Under the pieces are notes generated by a model that had not been told where the DNA came from, searched no databases, and worked only from the letters and a program-made list of their open reading frames with translations. The position numbers and the translations under genes were made by a program. A DNA stretch of 64,000 nucleotides. It comes from Bacillota bacterium. GTDB lineage: Bacteria > Bacillota > Dethiobacteria > DTU022. Where the stretch lies: assembly GCA_029782095.1 (NCBI GenBank), contig JAKOVL010000131.1, positions 1 through 64,000 on the forward strand, written 5' to 3'. Below, piece by piece: positions 36,300-45,389 of the stretch (positions are counted from its first letter, which is position 1; the number at the start of each line of letters is the position of its first letter).

Positions 36300-37925
36300 C
36301 TACGCCTTTTCCTCCGTCCCCTTCAACTGCCGCAGCACCGCCTTGGCGTCGTCCAGTTCGGGCAGCTTTCCGCAGAGGAGGCCGTACTCAATGCTATCCA
36401 CCAGGGCCTGCCAGCTGGCTTCGATAATATTGGTGGATACCCCCACCGTGCCCCAGGCTTTGCGATCGTCCCTGGATTCGATGAGCACCCGCACCTGCGA
36501 ACCGGTCCCGTCGGCGCCGTCCAGCACCCTTACCTTGAAATCCATCAGCTTTATTTTCTTTAAGGCGGGGTATACTTCCTCAAGCGCTTTGCGCAAGGCG
36601 TTGTCCAAAGCATTGACCGGGCCGTTGCCTTCTGCGGCGGTATGCACTAGCTTCTCCCCCACCCGAACCTTGATGGTGGCTTCCGAATAAAGCTGGCCGC
36701 TGGCCCTTTTTTCAACGATCAGGCGGAACCCCTCCAGCTTGAATAAAGGCCGGTACGCCTGCAGCGCTTTTAAGATCAAAAGTTCAAAGGAACCTTCAGC
36801 CCCTTCAAACTGGTAACCCTGGTGCTCCAGCTCTTTTATGCGCTGCAGAACAATTTTTGTCTGGGGATGATCTTTTAATAGACCAATATTGTTCTCCTGT
36901 GCCTTAAGGAATATGTTGCTGCGTCCGGACAGTTCTGAAACGAGAATGCGGCGCCGGTTGCCTACCCGGTGGGGCTCTACGTGCTCGTATGTTTCAGGGC
37001 TTTTGCTGACCGCATCCACATGGATGCCTCCCTTGTGGGTAAAAGCATTAAAGCCCACATACGGCTGCTGCTCAGCAGGCACAATATTGGCCAGCTCGGC
37101 CACAAAGCGGGAAAGTTTGGTCAGGCCTTGAAGCTGAGCGGAAGAAACCACGGGCCGCCCCATCTTTAACTGCAGAGTGGGAATGATGGTGCACAGGTTG
37201 GCGTTGCCGCAGCGCTCGCCGTAACCGTTAATCGTGCCTTGAATGTGTCCAACGCCATGGCGCACCGCCAGCAGGGTGTTGGCTACCGCCATCCCGGCGT
37301 CATCATGGGCATGAATGCCGAGGGGCACGGATACAGCCCGCTTTACAGCGTTCAATATCTCCGCCAACTCCCAGGGCATCAATCCGCCATTAGTATCGCA
37401 AAGCACTACCACGTCGGCCCCGTTTCGGGCCGCGGCTTTAATGGTGGCCAGGGCGTATTCCGGGTTGCTTTTAAAGCCGTCAAAAAAGTGCTCGGCATCG
37501 TAAATCACTTCCCGGCCCAGGGATTTAAGATAAGCTACCGTATCTTCAATCATGGCCAGGTTTTCTTCCAAAGAAGTGGAGAGGGCGTTATGCACATGAA
37601 AGTCCCAGCTCTTGCCAAAAATGGTGACCACTTCTGTTCCCGCGGCCACCAGTTCTTTAATATTCGCATCCGCGGTCACATCGGTATGCGGGCGCCGGGT
37701 GCTGCCAAATGCGCAAAGACGAGCCTGCCGCAGCTTAAGCTCCCGGGCCCGTTGGAAAAATTCCAAATCTTTGGGATTGGAACCCGGCCAGCCGCCTTCT
37801 ATGTAAGAAACACCAAACTCATCCAGCTTTTGCGCGATTTTCAGCTTGTCGCTCACGGAAAAAGAGATCCCTTCCCGCTGCGACCCGTCCCGCAAGGTGG
37901 TGTCATAAATGGCAAGGTTAGGCAT
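36300..37925 (-). CDS. cimA: Citramalate synthase CimA
   Basis: Condenses pyruvate and acetyl-CoA to (R)-citramalate, the first step of the threonine-independent isoleucine route. 541 residues: HMGL-like barrel with [18 protein letters not shown] at the start, then [16 protein letters not shown] (metal-binding His) and [16 protein letters not shown], and the C-terminal LeuA dimer/regulatory domain from about residue 395. The length and the [11 protein letters not shown] segment fit CimA rather than 2-isopropylmalate synthase (LeuA). A sigma-A promoter lies just upstream with a leader of about 30 bases, so no T-box is present. Confidence 0.92.
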   Translation of the reverse strand: MPNLAIYDTTLRDGSQREGISFSVSDKLKIAQKLDEFGVSYIEGGWPGSNPKDLEFFQRARELKLRQARLCAFGSTRRPHTDVTADANIKELVAAGTEVVTIFGKSWDFHVHNALSTSLEENLAMIEDTVAYLKSLGREVIYDAEHFFDGFKSNPEYALATIKAAARNGADVVVLCDTNGGLMPWELAEILNAVKRAVSVPLGIHAHDDAGMAVANTLLAVRHGVGHIQGTINGYGERCGNANLCTIIPTLQLKMGRPVVSSAQLQGLTKLSRFVAELANIVPAEQQPYVGFNAFTHKGGIHVDAVSKSPETYEHVEPHRVGNRRRILVSELSGRSNIFLKAQENNIGLLKDHPQTKIVLQRIKELEHQGYQFEGAEGSFELLILKALQAYRPLFKLEGFRLIVEKRASGQLYSEATIKVRVGEKLVHTAAEGNGPVNALDNALRKALEEVYPALKKIKLMDFKVRVLDGADGTGSQVRVLIESRDDRKAWGTVGVSTNIIEASWQALVDSIEYGLLCGKLPELDDAKAVLRQLKGTEEKA

Positions 37926-37963
37926 GGCTGTCTCCCCTGTCGTAAAAAAATAAAATTAAGGGT

Positions 37964-37992
37964 ATTATACTATACCACTAAAGATAAGTCTA
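37964..37992 (-). promoter_or_regulatory. Sigma-A promoter of cimA
   Basis: On the minus strand TAGACT (37992-37987), 17 bases, TATAAT (37969-37964). The start codon is at 37925. Confidence 0.7.
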
Positions 37993-38037
37993 TTAGTAGG
38001 CATGGCTTTCTGTTTACAGGGGCTTATGGGGGGAAGA

Positions 38038-38066
38038 CAGAATCCGGAATCCAGGAGACGGGAGAA
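38038..38066. repeat. 7-bp periodic repeat, third copy
   Basis: CAG then AATCCGG, AATCCAG, GAGACGG: a heptamer-periodic stretch related to the pair at 29030-29178. It lies between cimA and the small Ala-rich gene. Confidence 0.5.
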
Positions 38067-38104
38067 AAGCAGTACAGCTCCACGCATTGCCTCTGTCAAC
38101 CCTG

Positions 38105-38398
38105 TCAAGAAGGAATCCAGATTTTTTGAGCCTTAACCATCTCGATGCTGCTTTTAAACAGCAGCTTCTCGTTTGACCTGGTGTAGAATACAAAGCCTTT
38201 GTAACCGGTTAAATAATGATAGGCTGTGCTGAAAAATTTACTCTTCGAAAAAACTACCAGCGGCTTTTCGGCCCGGTTGACTATATTACAGAAATCAGCG
38301 GGACTAACCCTGACAATGGCCCCCGATGCCTTGACAGCCTCGGCCACGGCCGCGGCCGCCGCAGCTCCTCCGGCAGCCGCACCTCCACCATATGACAC
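38105..38398 (-). CDS. Conserved-looking hypothetical with Ala/Gly-rich N-terminus
   Basis: Protein of 97 residues from GTG 38398 (GGAAGGA about 9 bases upstream). It starts MSYGGGAAAGGAAAAAAVAE, then AVKASGAIVRVSPADF, KPLVVFSKSKFFSTAYHYLTGYKG and FVFYTRSNEKLLF. The second half looks like a small alpha/beta fold. I recall similar small uncharacterised proteins in other bacteria but cannot name a family. A longer TTG start at 38416 is possible. No functional context from neighbours. Confidence 0.65.
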   Translation of the reverse strand: MSYGGGAAAGGAAAAAAVAEAVKASGAIVRVSPADFCNIVNRAEKPLVVFSKSKFFSTAYHYLTGYKGFVFYTRSNEKLLFKSSIEMVKAQKIWIPS

Positions 38399-38618
38399 CT
38401 CAACCCATCCTTCCAATTAAAGTAAATTCCCAGAAACTCGAAGTCCACAACGAAAATACAGCGGCCAACAGCCAGATAAGCGGATCCGTGGGCGATTCTC
38501 CTTCTCAACGTGGCAGCATGGGCCCTCCTGTTTTCTTCTCCGCTCTCCTGCCTCCCCAATCCGGCACAAATTTACTGCAGAAACCAAGATAAAGCTTCAC
38601 CACAACGATTCTAAACCT

Positions 38619-40592
38619 TCAGTACTCATATTCCTCCAGCAGCACGGGCTCATAGCATTCCTGGGGCAGTTCCTGCAAAAAGAGGGACGGCCCCCCGGCC
38701 GCGGCATCCCAGTGGCGGTAGTCCTCCCAGTAGGTGGAAAGGGTTAAAAAACGCCGCGCCCGGGTTACGGCCACGTAGAAGAGGCGGCGCTCCTCGGGGA
38801 TTTCCCGCACGTCGCCGCGGCTGCTGGGGAAGTGTCCCCCGTTCATGCCGATGATAAAAACAGCTTCCCACTCTTTGCCCTTGGCGCTGTGGATGGTGGA
38901 GAGAGTGAGGCAGTCACCGGAAGCCAACCCGGCGTCCCCATCGAAAAGGGATTCTTCCAGCACCAGGGATTCCAGGAACCGATCCAGATCCGGAAAACGC
39001 TCGCTGTACATGGCCAGCCGTTCTATGCCCCGCAGCCGCTCTTCGTACTGTTCGGGGTAATTTTTGCGCAGGATGGCATCGTAGTTTTCCGCCATGATGC
39101 TCTCGATGGCCTGCGCCACTTCCTTGCCACGGGTGCGCGCCTCCCGCAGGGCAGCGCACAAGGCTTCCCAGCCCGCCTTGCCGCGGGAGGGGCCCACCTT
39201 GCCCTGCAGGGCCGCTTCCAGGGGATCGCTCTGCTGCCGCAGCTTGGACCACAGCGCGTCGAAGGTCGAAGGCCCCAGACCCGGCTGCAGCGTGGCGATG
39301 CGGCGCCAGGCCCCTTCGTCGGCAGGGTTGTAGATCACTTTCAGGTAGGCCAGCACATCCTTGATATGCGCTTTTTGTAAAAATTTCACTCCACCGTAGG
39401 TGCGGTAGGGAATACCGCGCCGCACCAGGGCAAATTCCAATTCAGTGGCCAGGTAACTACTGCGGTAAAGGACCGCCATCTCGCGCAGCGGCAGCCCTTC
39501 GCGGTGCAACTCCTGAATGCGCTGCGACACGAAAGAGGCTTCCTGGATGGCATTGCGGGCTCCCACAATCCAGGGCTTATCTCCAGGAGGATTTTTAGAG
39601 AACAGCCTTTTGTGCAGCTGTTCGCGGTTATAGGAGATGGAGCAGTTGGCCAGCGCCACGATTTCCGGGGTGCTGCGGTAGTTCTGCTCCATGCGCACCA
39701 CCTGGCAGTGGGGGTATTTTTCCGGAAAAGAGAGTATATTGCCCACGTGGGCGAAGCGGAAGGCGTAAATGGACTGGGCATCGTCGCCGACCACGCAGAT
39801 GGAGCTGCTGCCGGCAAAAAGGTCGACGATGCGCCCCTGGACCACGTTGGTGTCCTGAAATTCGTCCACCAGGACATGTTTAAAACGCTGCCGGTAGCTT
39901 TCCCGGATCTCCGGGTGCTGTTCAAACAGCTCCAGCCAGCATAACAGCAGGTCGTCGAAGTCAAAGGCATTAATCTCTTTCTTTTTCTGCTCGTACAATG
40001 CGGCCAGGTTTTGCACCAGCTCCAGGTACTCGATGCGGTAGCAGTAAGCCTCCTCCATCACTTCTTTGATCGTTAAGCCCGAATTGCGGGCCTGGCTGAT
40101 CACCCGCGCCAGGAAGCCGCCCTTGAGCAGCAGTTTTTTCTCTTCTTCGCCGAGGCTTTGCGAAAGCCCGCTAACCAGCTGCTTTAAAAGGCTCCGGCTG
40201 TCATCTTCATCGAGGATGGTAAAATTGCTGCCGCGCCCGGTCAGGGCGGCGTGGCGGCGCAAAATGCGGGCGCCAATACTGTGGAAGGTTCCGGCCCACA
40301 GCTCTTGCGGCCAGAAATCCAGCAGCTTTTTAAGGCGCTCTTTCATCTCTTCAGCGGCCTTGTTGGTGAAGGTCAACAGCAAGATCTCTTCCGGGGCGAC
40401 ACCGCATTTAACCAGGTGGGCGGCGCGATAAACCAGGGCCCGAGTTTTCCCCGAGCCGGGCCCCGCCAGCCCCAGCACTACCGGGTCGGAGGCGGTGGCA
40501 AAAGCATACTGGGCCTGGTTCAGCTCGCGGTGCAGCCGCGCCAGCCAGGCCTCATCGGCATTTCCATTGAGACGACATCTGTTGTTTTCCAC
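38619..40592 (-). CDS. UvrD/PcrA/Rep-type DNA helicase
   Basis: Superfamily 1A 3'-5' helicase of about 657 residues. Motif I LAGPGSGKTRALVYRAAHL, Ia LTFTNKAAEEM, II LVDEFQDTN, III GDDAQSIYAFRFA, IV MEQNYRSTPEIV, V LSTIHSAKGKEWEAVFIIG and VI FYVAVTRARRFL are all present. I chose GTG 40592 (GGGGAA upstream); a longer frame reaches 40697. Slightly shorter than PcrA (about 720-750), so it may be a second UvrD-like helicase for repair or transformation rather than PcrA itself. Confidence 0.92.
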   Translation of the reverse strand: MENNRCRLNGNADEAWLARLHRELNQAQYAFATASDPVVLGLAGPGSGKTRALVYRAAHLVKCGVAPEEILLLTFTNKAAEEMKERLKKLLDFWPQELWAGTFHSIGARILRRHAALTGRGSNFTILDEDDSRSLLKQLVSGLSQSLGEEEKKLLLKGGFLARVISQARNSGLTIKEVMEEAYCYRIEYLELVQNLAALYEQKKKEINAFDFDDLLLCWLELFEQHPEIRESYRQRFKHVLVDEFQDTNVVQGRIVDLFAGSSSICVVGDDAQSIYAFRFAHVGNILSFPEKYPHCQVVRMEQNYRSTPEIVALANCSISYNREQLHKRLFSKNPPGDKPWIVGARNAIQEASFVSQRIQELHREGLPLREMAVLYRSSYLATELEFALVRRGIPYRTYGGVKFLQKAHIKDVLAYLKVIYNPADEGAWRRIATLQPGLGPSTFDALWSKLRQQSDPLEAALQGKVGPSRGKAGWEALCAALREARTRGKEVAQAIESIMAENYDAILRKNYPEQYEERLRGIERLAMYSERFPDLDRFLESLVLEESLFDGDAGLASGDCLTLSTIHSAKGKEWEAVFIIGMNGGHFPSSRGDVREIPEERRLFYVAVTRARRFLTLSTYWEDYRHWDAAAGGPSLFLQELPQECYEPVLLEEYEY

Positions 40593-40732
40593 TATTGATA
40601 TTCCCCTACTGATTATATTTCTCGAAATATGACTTCGTTGCACAGACCGGTTTTCCCTTTTCCACCAAAGGCCCCCTGAAGCCCGGACCCGGCACATTAT
40701 TATCAGCAGAAAAACTGCAAAATGATCAATGG

Positions 40733-40768
40733 AAAAAGGGCACCCCGGCTTTTCTGGATGCCCCTTTT
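40733..40768 (-). terminator. Terminator after rubredoxin
   Basis: AAAAAGGGCA (40733-40742) and TGCCCCTTTT (40759-40768) make the stem; on the minus strand the downstream arm ends in TTTTT. Confidence 0.7.
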
Positions 40769-40791
40769 AGCCCTGCCAGTAAATAGAAAGG

Positions 40792-40950
40792 CTAAATTTT
40801 CTCGAACTCGTCTTTACCGACCCCGCAGACCGGGCAGACCCAGTCGTCAGGCAGATCTTCAAAAGCTGTTCCCGGCGCGATGCCGGAGCTGTCGTCCCCT
40901 TCCGCTGGATCATAGATGTATCCGCAAACCTGGCATTCCCATTTATCCAT
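40792..40950 (-). CDS. Rubredoxin
   Basis: Small iron electron carrier, 52 residues. Two iron-binding knuckles: [10 protein letters not shown] near residue 6 and [12 protein letters not shown] near residue 39, with the conserved DDWVCPVC in between. GAGGAGG precedes the ATG. In anaerobes rubredoxin passes electrons to oxygen- and peroxide-reducing enzymes. It has its own promoter and terminator. Confidence 0.95.
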   Translation of the reverse strand: MDKWECQVCGYIYDPAEGDDSSGIAPGTAFEDLPDDWVCPVCGVGKDEFEKI

Positions 40951-41374
40951 TTCTTAAGACCTCCTCTCTGGTTCGATTGTCTTTGCTTCTTTTCGAACAC
41001 GCTAATTGTAGATCATTATAACATGGCTAGCCGCCAATGGAAATATTATCTGTAGACAATGTTTATAAGAATCGCCGTATGCCTGCCCGTTGTTGAAAGG
41101 GATTACCGTGTTTCCGGCGAAAATTGTATGTGGCAGTAAAAATAGAACATCTAACCGGGAACACTGGCGCCTGCCATGCCTGGAGCGATATACGTGGGGG
41201 AAGCCCTAGTAGCAGCATCCAGTATTTTGGGAACAATTATGCATCCCTTTTTGTGGGGACGCGAGGCTTGTTCGAAAAGGTGGAGGTAAAGCGAGATTGC
41301 CTCACCTGGCTCTTAAGTGGCAGGAGGGGTCTCGAGTTGCCGAATGTTTGCAAAAAATAACTGGGGGTATACCG
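40951..41374. other. Intergenic region between rubredoxin and DUF3786 genes
   Basis: About 420 bases. The left end holds the rubredoxin promoter. The rest (41050-41370) has only short frames without ribosome binding sites. I looked for riboswitch-like structure and found nothing I can name. Confidence 0.4.
41015..41043 (-). promoter_or_regulatory. Sigma-A promoter of rubredoxin
   Basis: On the minus strand TTTCCA (41043-41038), 17 bases, TATAAT (41020-41015). The start codon is at 40950. Confidence 0.65.
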
Positions 41375-42016
41375 ATGCAAGATAATTACGAAGCCGTGCT
41401 GGAGCAGGCGCGGCGGCAATTCGCCGAAAAAAACACCATGGAGATGGCCCGGAGCAGCGGCGCCGCCCTATCACTCTACCCGCCCCTGTCGTGGCGCGAA
41501 TTTACTCTGCCCTATCTGGGCCGCGTCTATCGCATCCTCTGGCCTACCGGAGAGGTTCTCTCCTATAACACGAATAAAGCGGCTCCAACCGCTACTGCCC
41601 TGATCCTGCTGCATTACCTGGCCGGCGCCTCCGGGAAGCCGCCGCAGGGCAAATGGCTGCCTTTCAGCCAGCTATGGGGCGGCAGCAGCTATAATGCCGC
41701 TTTTGTTAAACGGGCCCTGAAACCCTTAACTGAATTTTTTGGCCACCGGCCGGATTTGTTTAAAAAGCTGCTGCTGGAAAAATTAAATGCCCGCCCCGGC
41801 AGGGATGCAAACACCTACCTGGTGATGGCGCTGCCCCGCTTGCCGCTGCTGCTGCGCCTTGAACCCGGGGATCAGGAGGTGCCCGCCAGCGCCTCCATCC
41901 TTTTCGACGCCGTGGCCAATGAGTACCTGGTCACCGAAGACCTGGCCGTCCTGGGTGAATCTGCAGCCGCGCGCCTCTTGCGCTGGGGACGGGAACAGGC
42001 GGCGGACAAAATTTAA
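41375..42016 (+). CDS. DUF3786-type protein
   Basis: Soluble protein of 213 residues from ATG 41375 (MQDNYEAVLEQARRQF). It resembles the DUF3786 family found in anaerobes: FTLPYLGRVYRI, LILLHYLAGASG, GKWLPFSQLWGGSSYNAAF and the ending SILFDAVANEYLVTEDLAVLG. Function unknown; such genes often lie near one-carbon or corrinoid genes, which are not seen here. GGGGGTATACC precedes the start. An in-frame extension to 41297 lacks a site. Confidence 0.75.
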   Translation: MQDNYEAVLEQARRQFAEKNTMEMARSSGAALSLYPPLSWREFTLPYLGRVYRILWPTGEVLSYNTNKAAPTATALILLHYLAGASGKPPQGKWLPFSQLWGGSSYNAAFVKRALKPLTEFFGHRPDLFKKLLLEKLNARPGRDANTYLVMALPRLPLLLRLEPGDQEVPASASILFDAVANEYLVTEDLAVLGESAAARLLRWGREQAADKI

Positions 42017-42045
42017 AGGTTCGGCTGGCCATACTCCTTCCGGTT

Positions 42046-42087
42046 AACCGGGGTCCCAGGGATGGTTGGCCTTTCTGCACCCCGGTT
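42046..42087 (+). terminator. Possible terminator after the DUF3786 gene
   Basis: AACCGGGGT (42046-42054) pairs with ACCCCGGTT (42079-42087) across a 24-base loop, 30 bases after the stop. It lies between converging genes. The T-tail is weak. Confidence 0.5.
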
Positions 42088-42133
42088 ATTGCGCATGCCG
42101 GTGATTAAGGCCCCGTTTCCGTCATATTTGGGC

Positions 42134-42622
42134 CTATTGCTCCGCCAGTAAATCCCTGGCTATGATACGGTCATTCTTGAAAATGATAATTTTGGCTTGA
42201 TGCTGCCTAAGCGAACTCACAGTTCTAAAATTGATCCGGCTAAGGGCATACGGTTCAGCATGAGGCGTAATCGTAACATCTACTTTATCGGAAATAAATG
42301 ATAACGCATAGGAGACGATGGCTCCATTCCCGGTAATACTGGATAAGGTCAGGGAAGCAAGGTTGTCGGCTCCAACCCGGGATTCAATCATAAAAAGATT
42401 AAAGAATGCATCCAGCTGCTCCCTGGAGCCTTCCTCAGTCACCGTGAGAGCCCCGAACCCCGATACAGACAGCCCCTTTCCCTCGGCAACTTGATAACAC
42501 TGTGGAGCGCTTACTTCCTTTGAACTAAAACTTAGATTCTCCATCTGCAAAGATAACCGGCTGCCGCCCATTAAAAAACCAGGGCAGATATTTGCATCTA
42601 ACACAATTTCCTTAAACCGCAT
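42134..42622 (-). CDS. Hypothetical beta-rich protein at the end of the Mur/ATP-grasp operon
   Basis: Protein of 162 residues from ATG 42622 (MRFKEIVLDANICPGF; AGGGG about 9 bases upstream). Alternating hydrophobic residues suggest mainly beta strands: VEGKGLSV-like segments, ITGNGAIVSYALSFISDKVDVTITPHAEPY and KIIIFKNDRIIARDLL. No signal peptide or membrane helix. I do not recognise a family. It lies 166 bases after the N-terminally short Mur ligase on the same strand and may belong to the same transcript. A role as binding or coat component is speculation. Confidence 0.65.
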   Translation of the reverse strand: MRFKEIVLDANICPGFLMGGSRLSLQMENLSFSSKEVSAPQCYQVAEGKGLSVSGFGALTVTEEGSREQLDAFFNLFMIESRVGADNLASLTLSSITGNGAIVSYALSFISDKVDVTITPHAEPYALSRINFRTVSSLRQHQAKIIIFKNDRIIARDLLAEQ

Positions 42623-42788
42623 CTTTAATACCCCTGAACAGCTACAGGTTGATGCTGCTGCCATATCTCCAGCTTCCTTTCCGCATATTTTTACAAAGTG
42701 TAATGGTTTCTTCTCTATAGATTATGAGCCGTATAGACATCTGGTGAAGAGATCAGTAAATATTAATTGGCGGGGACAATCTGCCTTT

Positions 42789-43898
42789 TTAAATGGACTG
42801 ATTAGCATCATAATGAAGAAGCAGGTATTCCACTGTCTCTTTCATCTTCATCCGGTTCGACCCTTTTACCAGTATCGCTGCGGAAGGCCCGGTATTTGCC
42901 GTCAGCCAATCGTGCAGTTCGTGCCGGTTTATAAAATGCTTGCAACTGCAGCCTCTCGCGCCGGCTGCTCCTTTGCAAATTGATTCCGCCTTTTGCCCAA
43001 AGGCACAAATCAAGTCAATTTTTTGCTTCACCATGTATCTGCCTATATCCAGGTGCCCTTTCTGGGAATAATTTCCCAGCTCAAGCATGCTGCCGATAAC
43101 CGCAATTTTCTTTTTCCCTTTGCCCAGCTCAACCAATACATCTACGGCCGCTTTCACTGCTTCCGGATTGGCATTATACGTATCATCAATTAGCAATACG
43201 CCACCGGGCAAGTGGTGTAAATTCATTCTACGGGAGGGGACAGGGTAGCTGCTTAAGCCGGATCTTATCTCTGCCGGGGTAAAACCAAGCCGGTGCGTGA
43301 CGGCAATGGCAAATAGCGCATTCATGACATTACACAAACCGAAAGCGGGAATAAAGAAAGACTCCCACTTCCCCTTCAGGGTGGCCTGGAAGCCCATCCC
43401 TTTATCCAGATAGTAAACCTTAGCGGCGCGGTAGTCCGCCTGCTGCTTAATTCCCACGGTGACTATCTCACCTGAAAAAGATCCGGTATGAAGCAATCTG
43501 CTATTGGGATCATCATTATTTACAAAAAGGATCCCGTCGGACTTCATCTGCTCAATTAGGGCCGATTTATGGCGCGCGGTTAAAGTGATGCTGTTGCCAA
43601 GTTTACCATAGTGGGCGGTGCCGATGTTGGTTATGACAGCCATATTGGGTTGAATGTAGCGGCAATGCCTTTCCCCCGCATTTTTCCTTCCCATGCCGAA
43701 TTCCAGGACCACCGCCTGGTGGTGCGGTTCCACCATTTCCGCAATCTTTTTGGTATGGCGGGGCTGATTCCTGTTTTTCAATGTTTTAATGATCGTCCAC
43801 CTGGTTGACAAAATGGAAGCGATCATTTCTTTCGTTGTGGTTTTACCGGAGCTGCCGGTTATGGCAATCACCGGCCTGTTTAAAATAAGCGGTCCCAT
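42789..43898 (-). CDS. MurF-type ligase lacking the N-terminal domain
   Basis: Mur-family amide ligase of 369 residues. It starts almost directly at the ATP site (VIAITGSSGKTTTKEM), so the N-terminal UDP-sugar-binding domain of MurF (about 90 residues) is absent. An in-frame TGA stands six bases before the ATG, so it is not a missed longer start. The central domain has AVVLEFGMGRKNAGE, ITNIGTAHYGKLG and NALFAIAVTH; the C-terminal ligase domain has DDTYNANPEAVKAAV, IAVIGSMLELG and VKGSNRMKMKE, a form seen in MurF. It probably joins an amino acid or peptide to a carboxylate other than the normal UDP-MurNAc peptide. It follows the full MurF-like gene by 40 bases. Confidence 0.85.
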   Translation of the reverse strand: MGPLILNRPVIAITGSSGKTTTKEMIASILSTRWTIIKTLKNRNQPRHTKKIAEMVEPHHQAVVLEFGMGRKNAGERHCRYIQPNMAVITNIGTAHYGKLGNSITLTARHKSALIEQMKSDGILFVNNDDPNSRLLHTGSFSGEIVTVGIKQQADYRAAKVYYLDKGMGFQATLKGKWESFFIPAFGLCNVMNALFAIAVTHRLGFTPAEIRSGLSSYPVPSRRMNLHHLPGGVLLIDDTYNANPEAVKAAVDVLVELGKGKKKIAVIGSMLELGNYSQKGHLDIGRYMVKQKIDLICAFGQKAESICKGAAGARGCSCKHFINRHELHDWLTANTGPSAAILVKGSNRMKMKETVEYLLLHYDANQSI

Positions 43899-43938
43899 TT
43901 TTCATACTACCCTTTCTGCACATCTTCCATATTCATGT

Positions 43939-45342
43939 TCATTGCCTGCTCTCCCGTCGTTCGGTTATTGCTTTGACCACACGTTCCATCCGGGATCCTC
44001 TTGATCCTTTTACGAGAACCACGGACTTTCCAGGAAGCGCCTTGCGCAGAAAGGAGGCCGCCTCCCAAGTGTTGTCGAAGGACCATTTTTTGATTTTGCT
44101 AGACTTAATCGCTCCGGCAATTTCCCTGGCCAGCTCTCCGACGGTAATAAGCCAATTAATTTTTAGCTCCTCAACTTTTCTGCCTACCTTGCGGTGGTTT
44201 TCCAGGGCATATTCGCCCTGCTCAAGCATATCCCCTAAAACCGCGACACTTATTTTTTTCCTGGAAAGCTCCTTCAACACTTCCAGCCCCGCGATAATAC
44301 TGTCAGGATTGGCGTTGTACGTATCATCGATTAAGACACTTTCTCTCAGGCCCGGAAGGATTTGCAATCTCATTTTGGGCTGGCTAAATCCGGCTAATCC
44401 TGCTTTAATTGTCTCTATGTCGAAATTATAGTACCTGGCCGCGGCTATTGCCGCCAGGGCATTATAAACATTGTGACGCCCATAAACGGGAATAAAAAAG
44501 TAATGCTTTTTTCCATCTACGGAAGCTCTAAAGTATGTGCCCCTTCCTTTAATCAAAATTTCCGACGCCGTATAGTCGGCCTTGTTTTTTAAGCCGAAAT
44601 AAACAATTTTTCCTTTAAAGTCTGATAAGTCAATTTTCTTTGTGGCCGGATTATCCGCATTTAGGACCAGGCAGCCGTGCCCAGGCATGCCCTTGATTAT
44701 ATCTGATTTCTCAAGAATGATCTGTTCTAAATTACCCAGGTATTCCACGTGAGCTGGACCAATATTGGTAATAACAGCCACTTCCGGCTGGATGATGCTC
44801 GATTGCCGGCCGACCTGGCCCCGCCGGTGCATGCCTATTTCAAAGACCGCAGCCTCGTAGCCATTTTGCAAACGCATGATCTGGGCGGGCAAATACTCGG
44901 GCAAGTTCAGGTTCCTTTTGGTTTTATATATTTTCCATCTTCTGGAAAAAATTGAAGCAATCATATGCGTGGTTGTCGTCTTGCCCGATGAACCCGTAAC
45001 GCCAACTACCGGAATATGGTGCAGCTCACGGAACAGTTTGACCACGCTCCAAAAAGCTTCCCATACATCGTCTACCGTGATCACTGCCGCCGGCACGCCA
45101 TCATCTTCAAAGAGCTGTTGTTCATAATTTTTTTCCGCAACCACAACTGCTGCGGCGCCATTTTCTATAGCCCTGGAAATATTGCGCTGGCCTGTTTTGC
45201 CTCCCTTTACGTCAAAAAACATGTAACCCGGTTTAACCTTGGAGGCCTTGTTGATAAAACCGCTGATCACTGTATTTTGATCGCCTTTGATCCATTTCCC
45301 GGACATCGGCTTTAGTAATTGTCGGGCAGCGAAAGAAACCAT
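43939..45342 (-). CDS. MurF-type ligase, full length
   Basis: Mur ligase of 467 residues with all three domains. The N-terminal domain (SGFINKASKVKPGYMFFDVKGG) resembles the UDP-MurNAc-tripeptide site of MurF. The central domain has VVGVTGSSGKTTTTHM, AVFEIGMHRRGQVG and ITNIGPAHVEYLG; the C-terminal domain has DDTYNANPDSIIAGL, VAVLGDMLEQGEYA and VKGSRGSRMERVV. The usual cell-wall MurF lies in the dcw cluster; this copy sits between ATP-grasp and surface-polymer genes and so probably has a special role, for example in spore envelope. GAGAGAGTGGA precedes ATG 45342. Confidence 0.85.
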   Translation of the reverse strand: MVSFAARQLLKPMSGKWIKGDQNTVISGFINKASKVKPGYMFFDVKGGKTGQRNISRAIENGAAAVVVAEKNYEQQLFEDDGVPAAVITVDDVWEAFWSVVKLFRELHHIPVVGVTGSSGKTTTTHMIASIFSRRWKIYKTKRNLNLPEYLPAQIMRLQNGYEAAVFEIGMHRRGQVGRQSSIIQPEVAVITNIGPAHVEYLGNLEQIILEKSDIIKGMPGHGCLVLNADNPATKKIDLSDFKGKIVYFGLKNKADYTASEILIKGRGTYFRASVDGKKHYFFIPVYGRHNVYNALAAIAAARYYNFDIETIKAGLAGFSQPKMRLQILPGLRESVLIDDTYNANPDSIIAGLEVLKELSRKKISVAVLGDMLEQGEYALENHRKVGRKVEELKINWLITVGELAREIAGAIKSSKIKKWSFDNTWEAASFLRKALPGKSVVLVKGSRGSRMERVVKAITERRESRQ

Positions 45343-45389
45343 TGATCCACTCTCTCAATCCAGGTTAAGGGTAAGAAAAAATCACCCTT

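Noticed and set aside
37926-38104. T-box or leader peptide for cimA
   Set aside because: A sigma-A promoter lies only about 40 bases before the start codon, which leaves no room for a T-box.
41124-41360. A 78-residue plus-strand frame before the DUF3786 gene
   Set aside because: No ribosome binding site, no family resemblance, and it overlaps the leader of the DUF3786 gene. I also checked for a riboswitch and recognised none.
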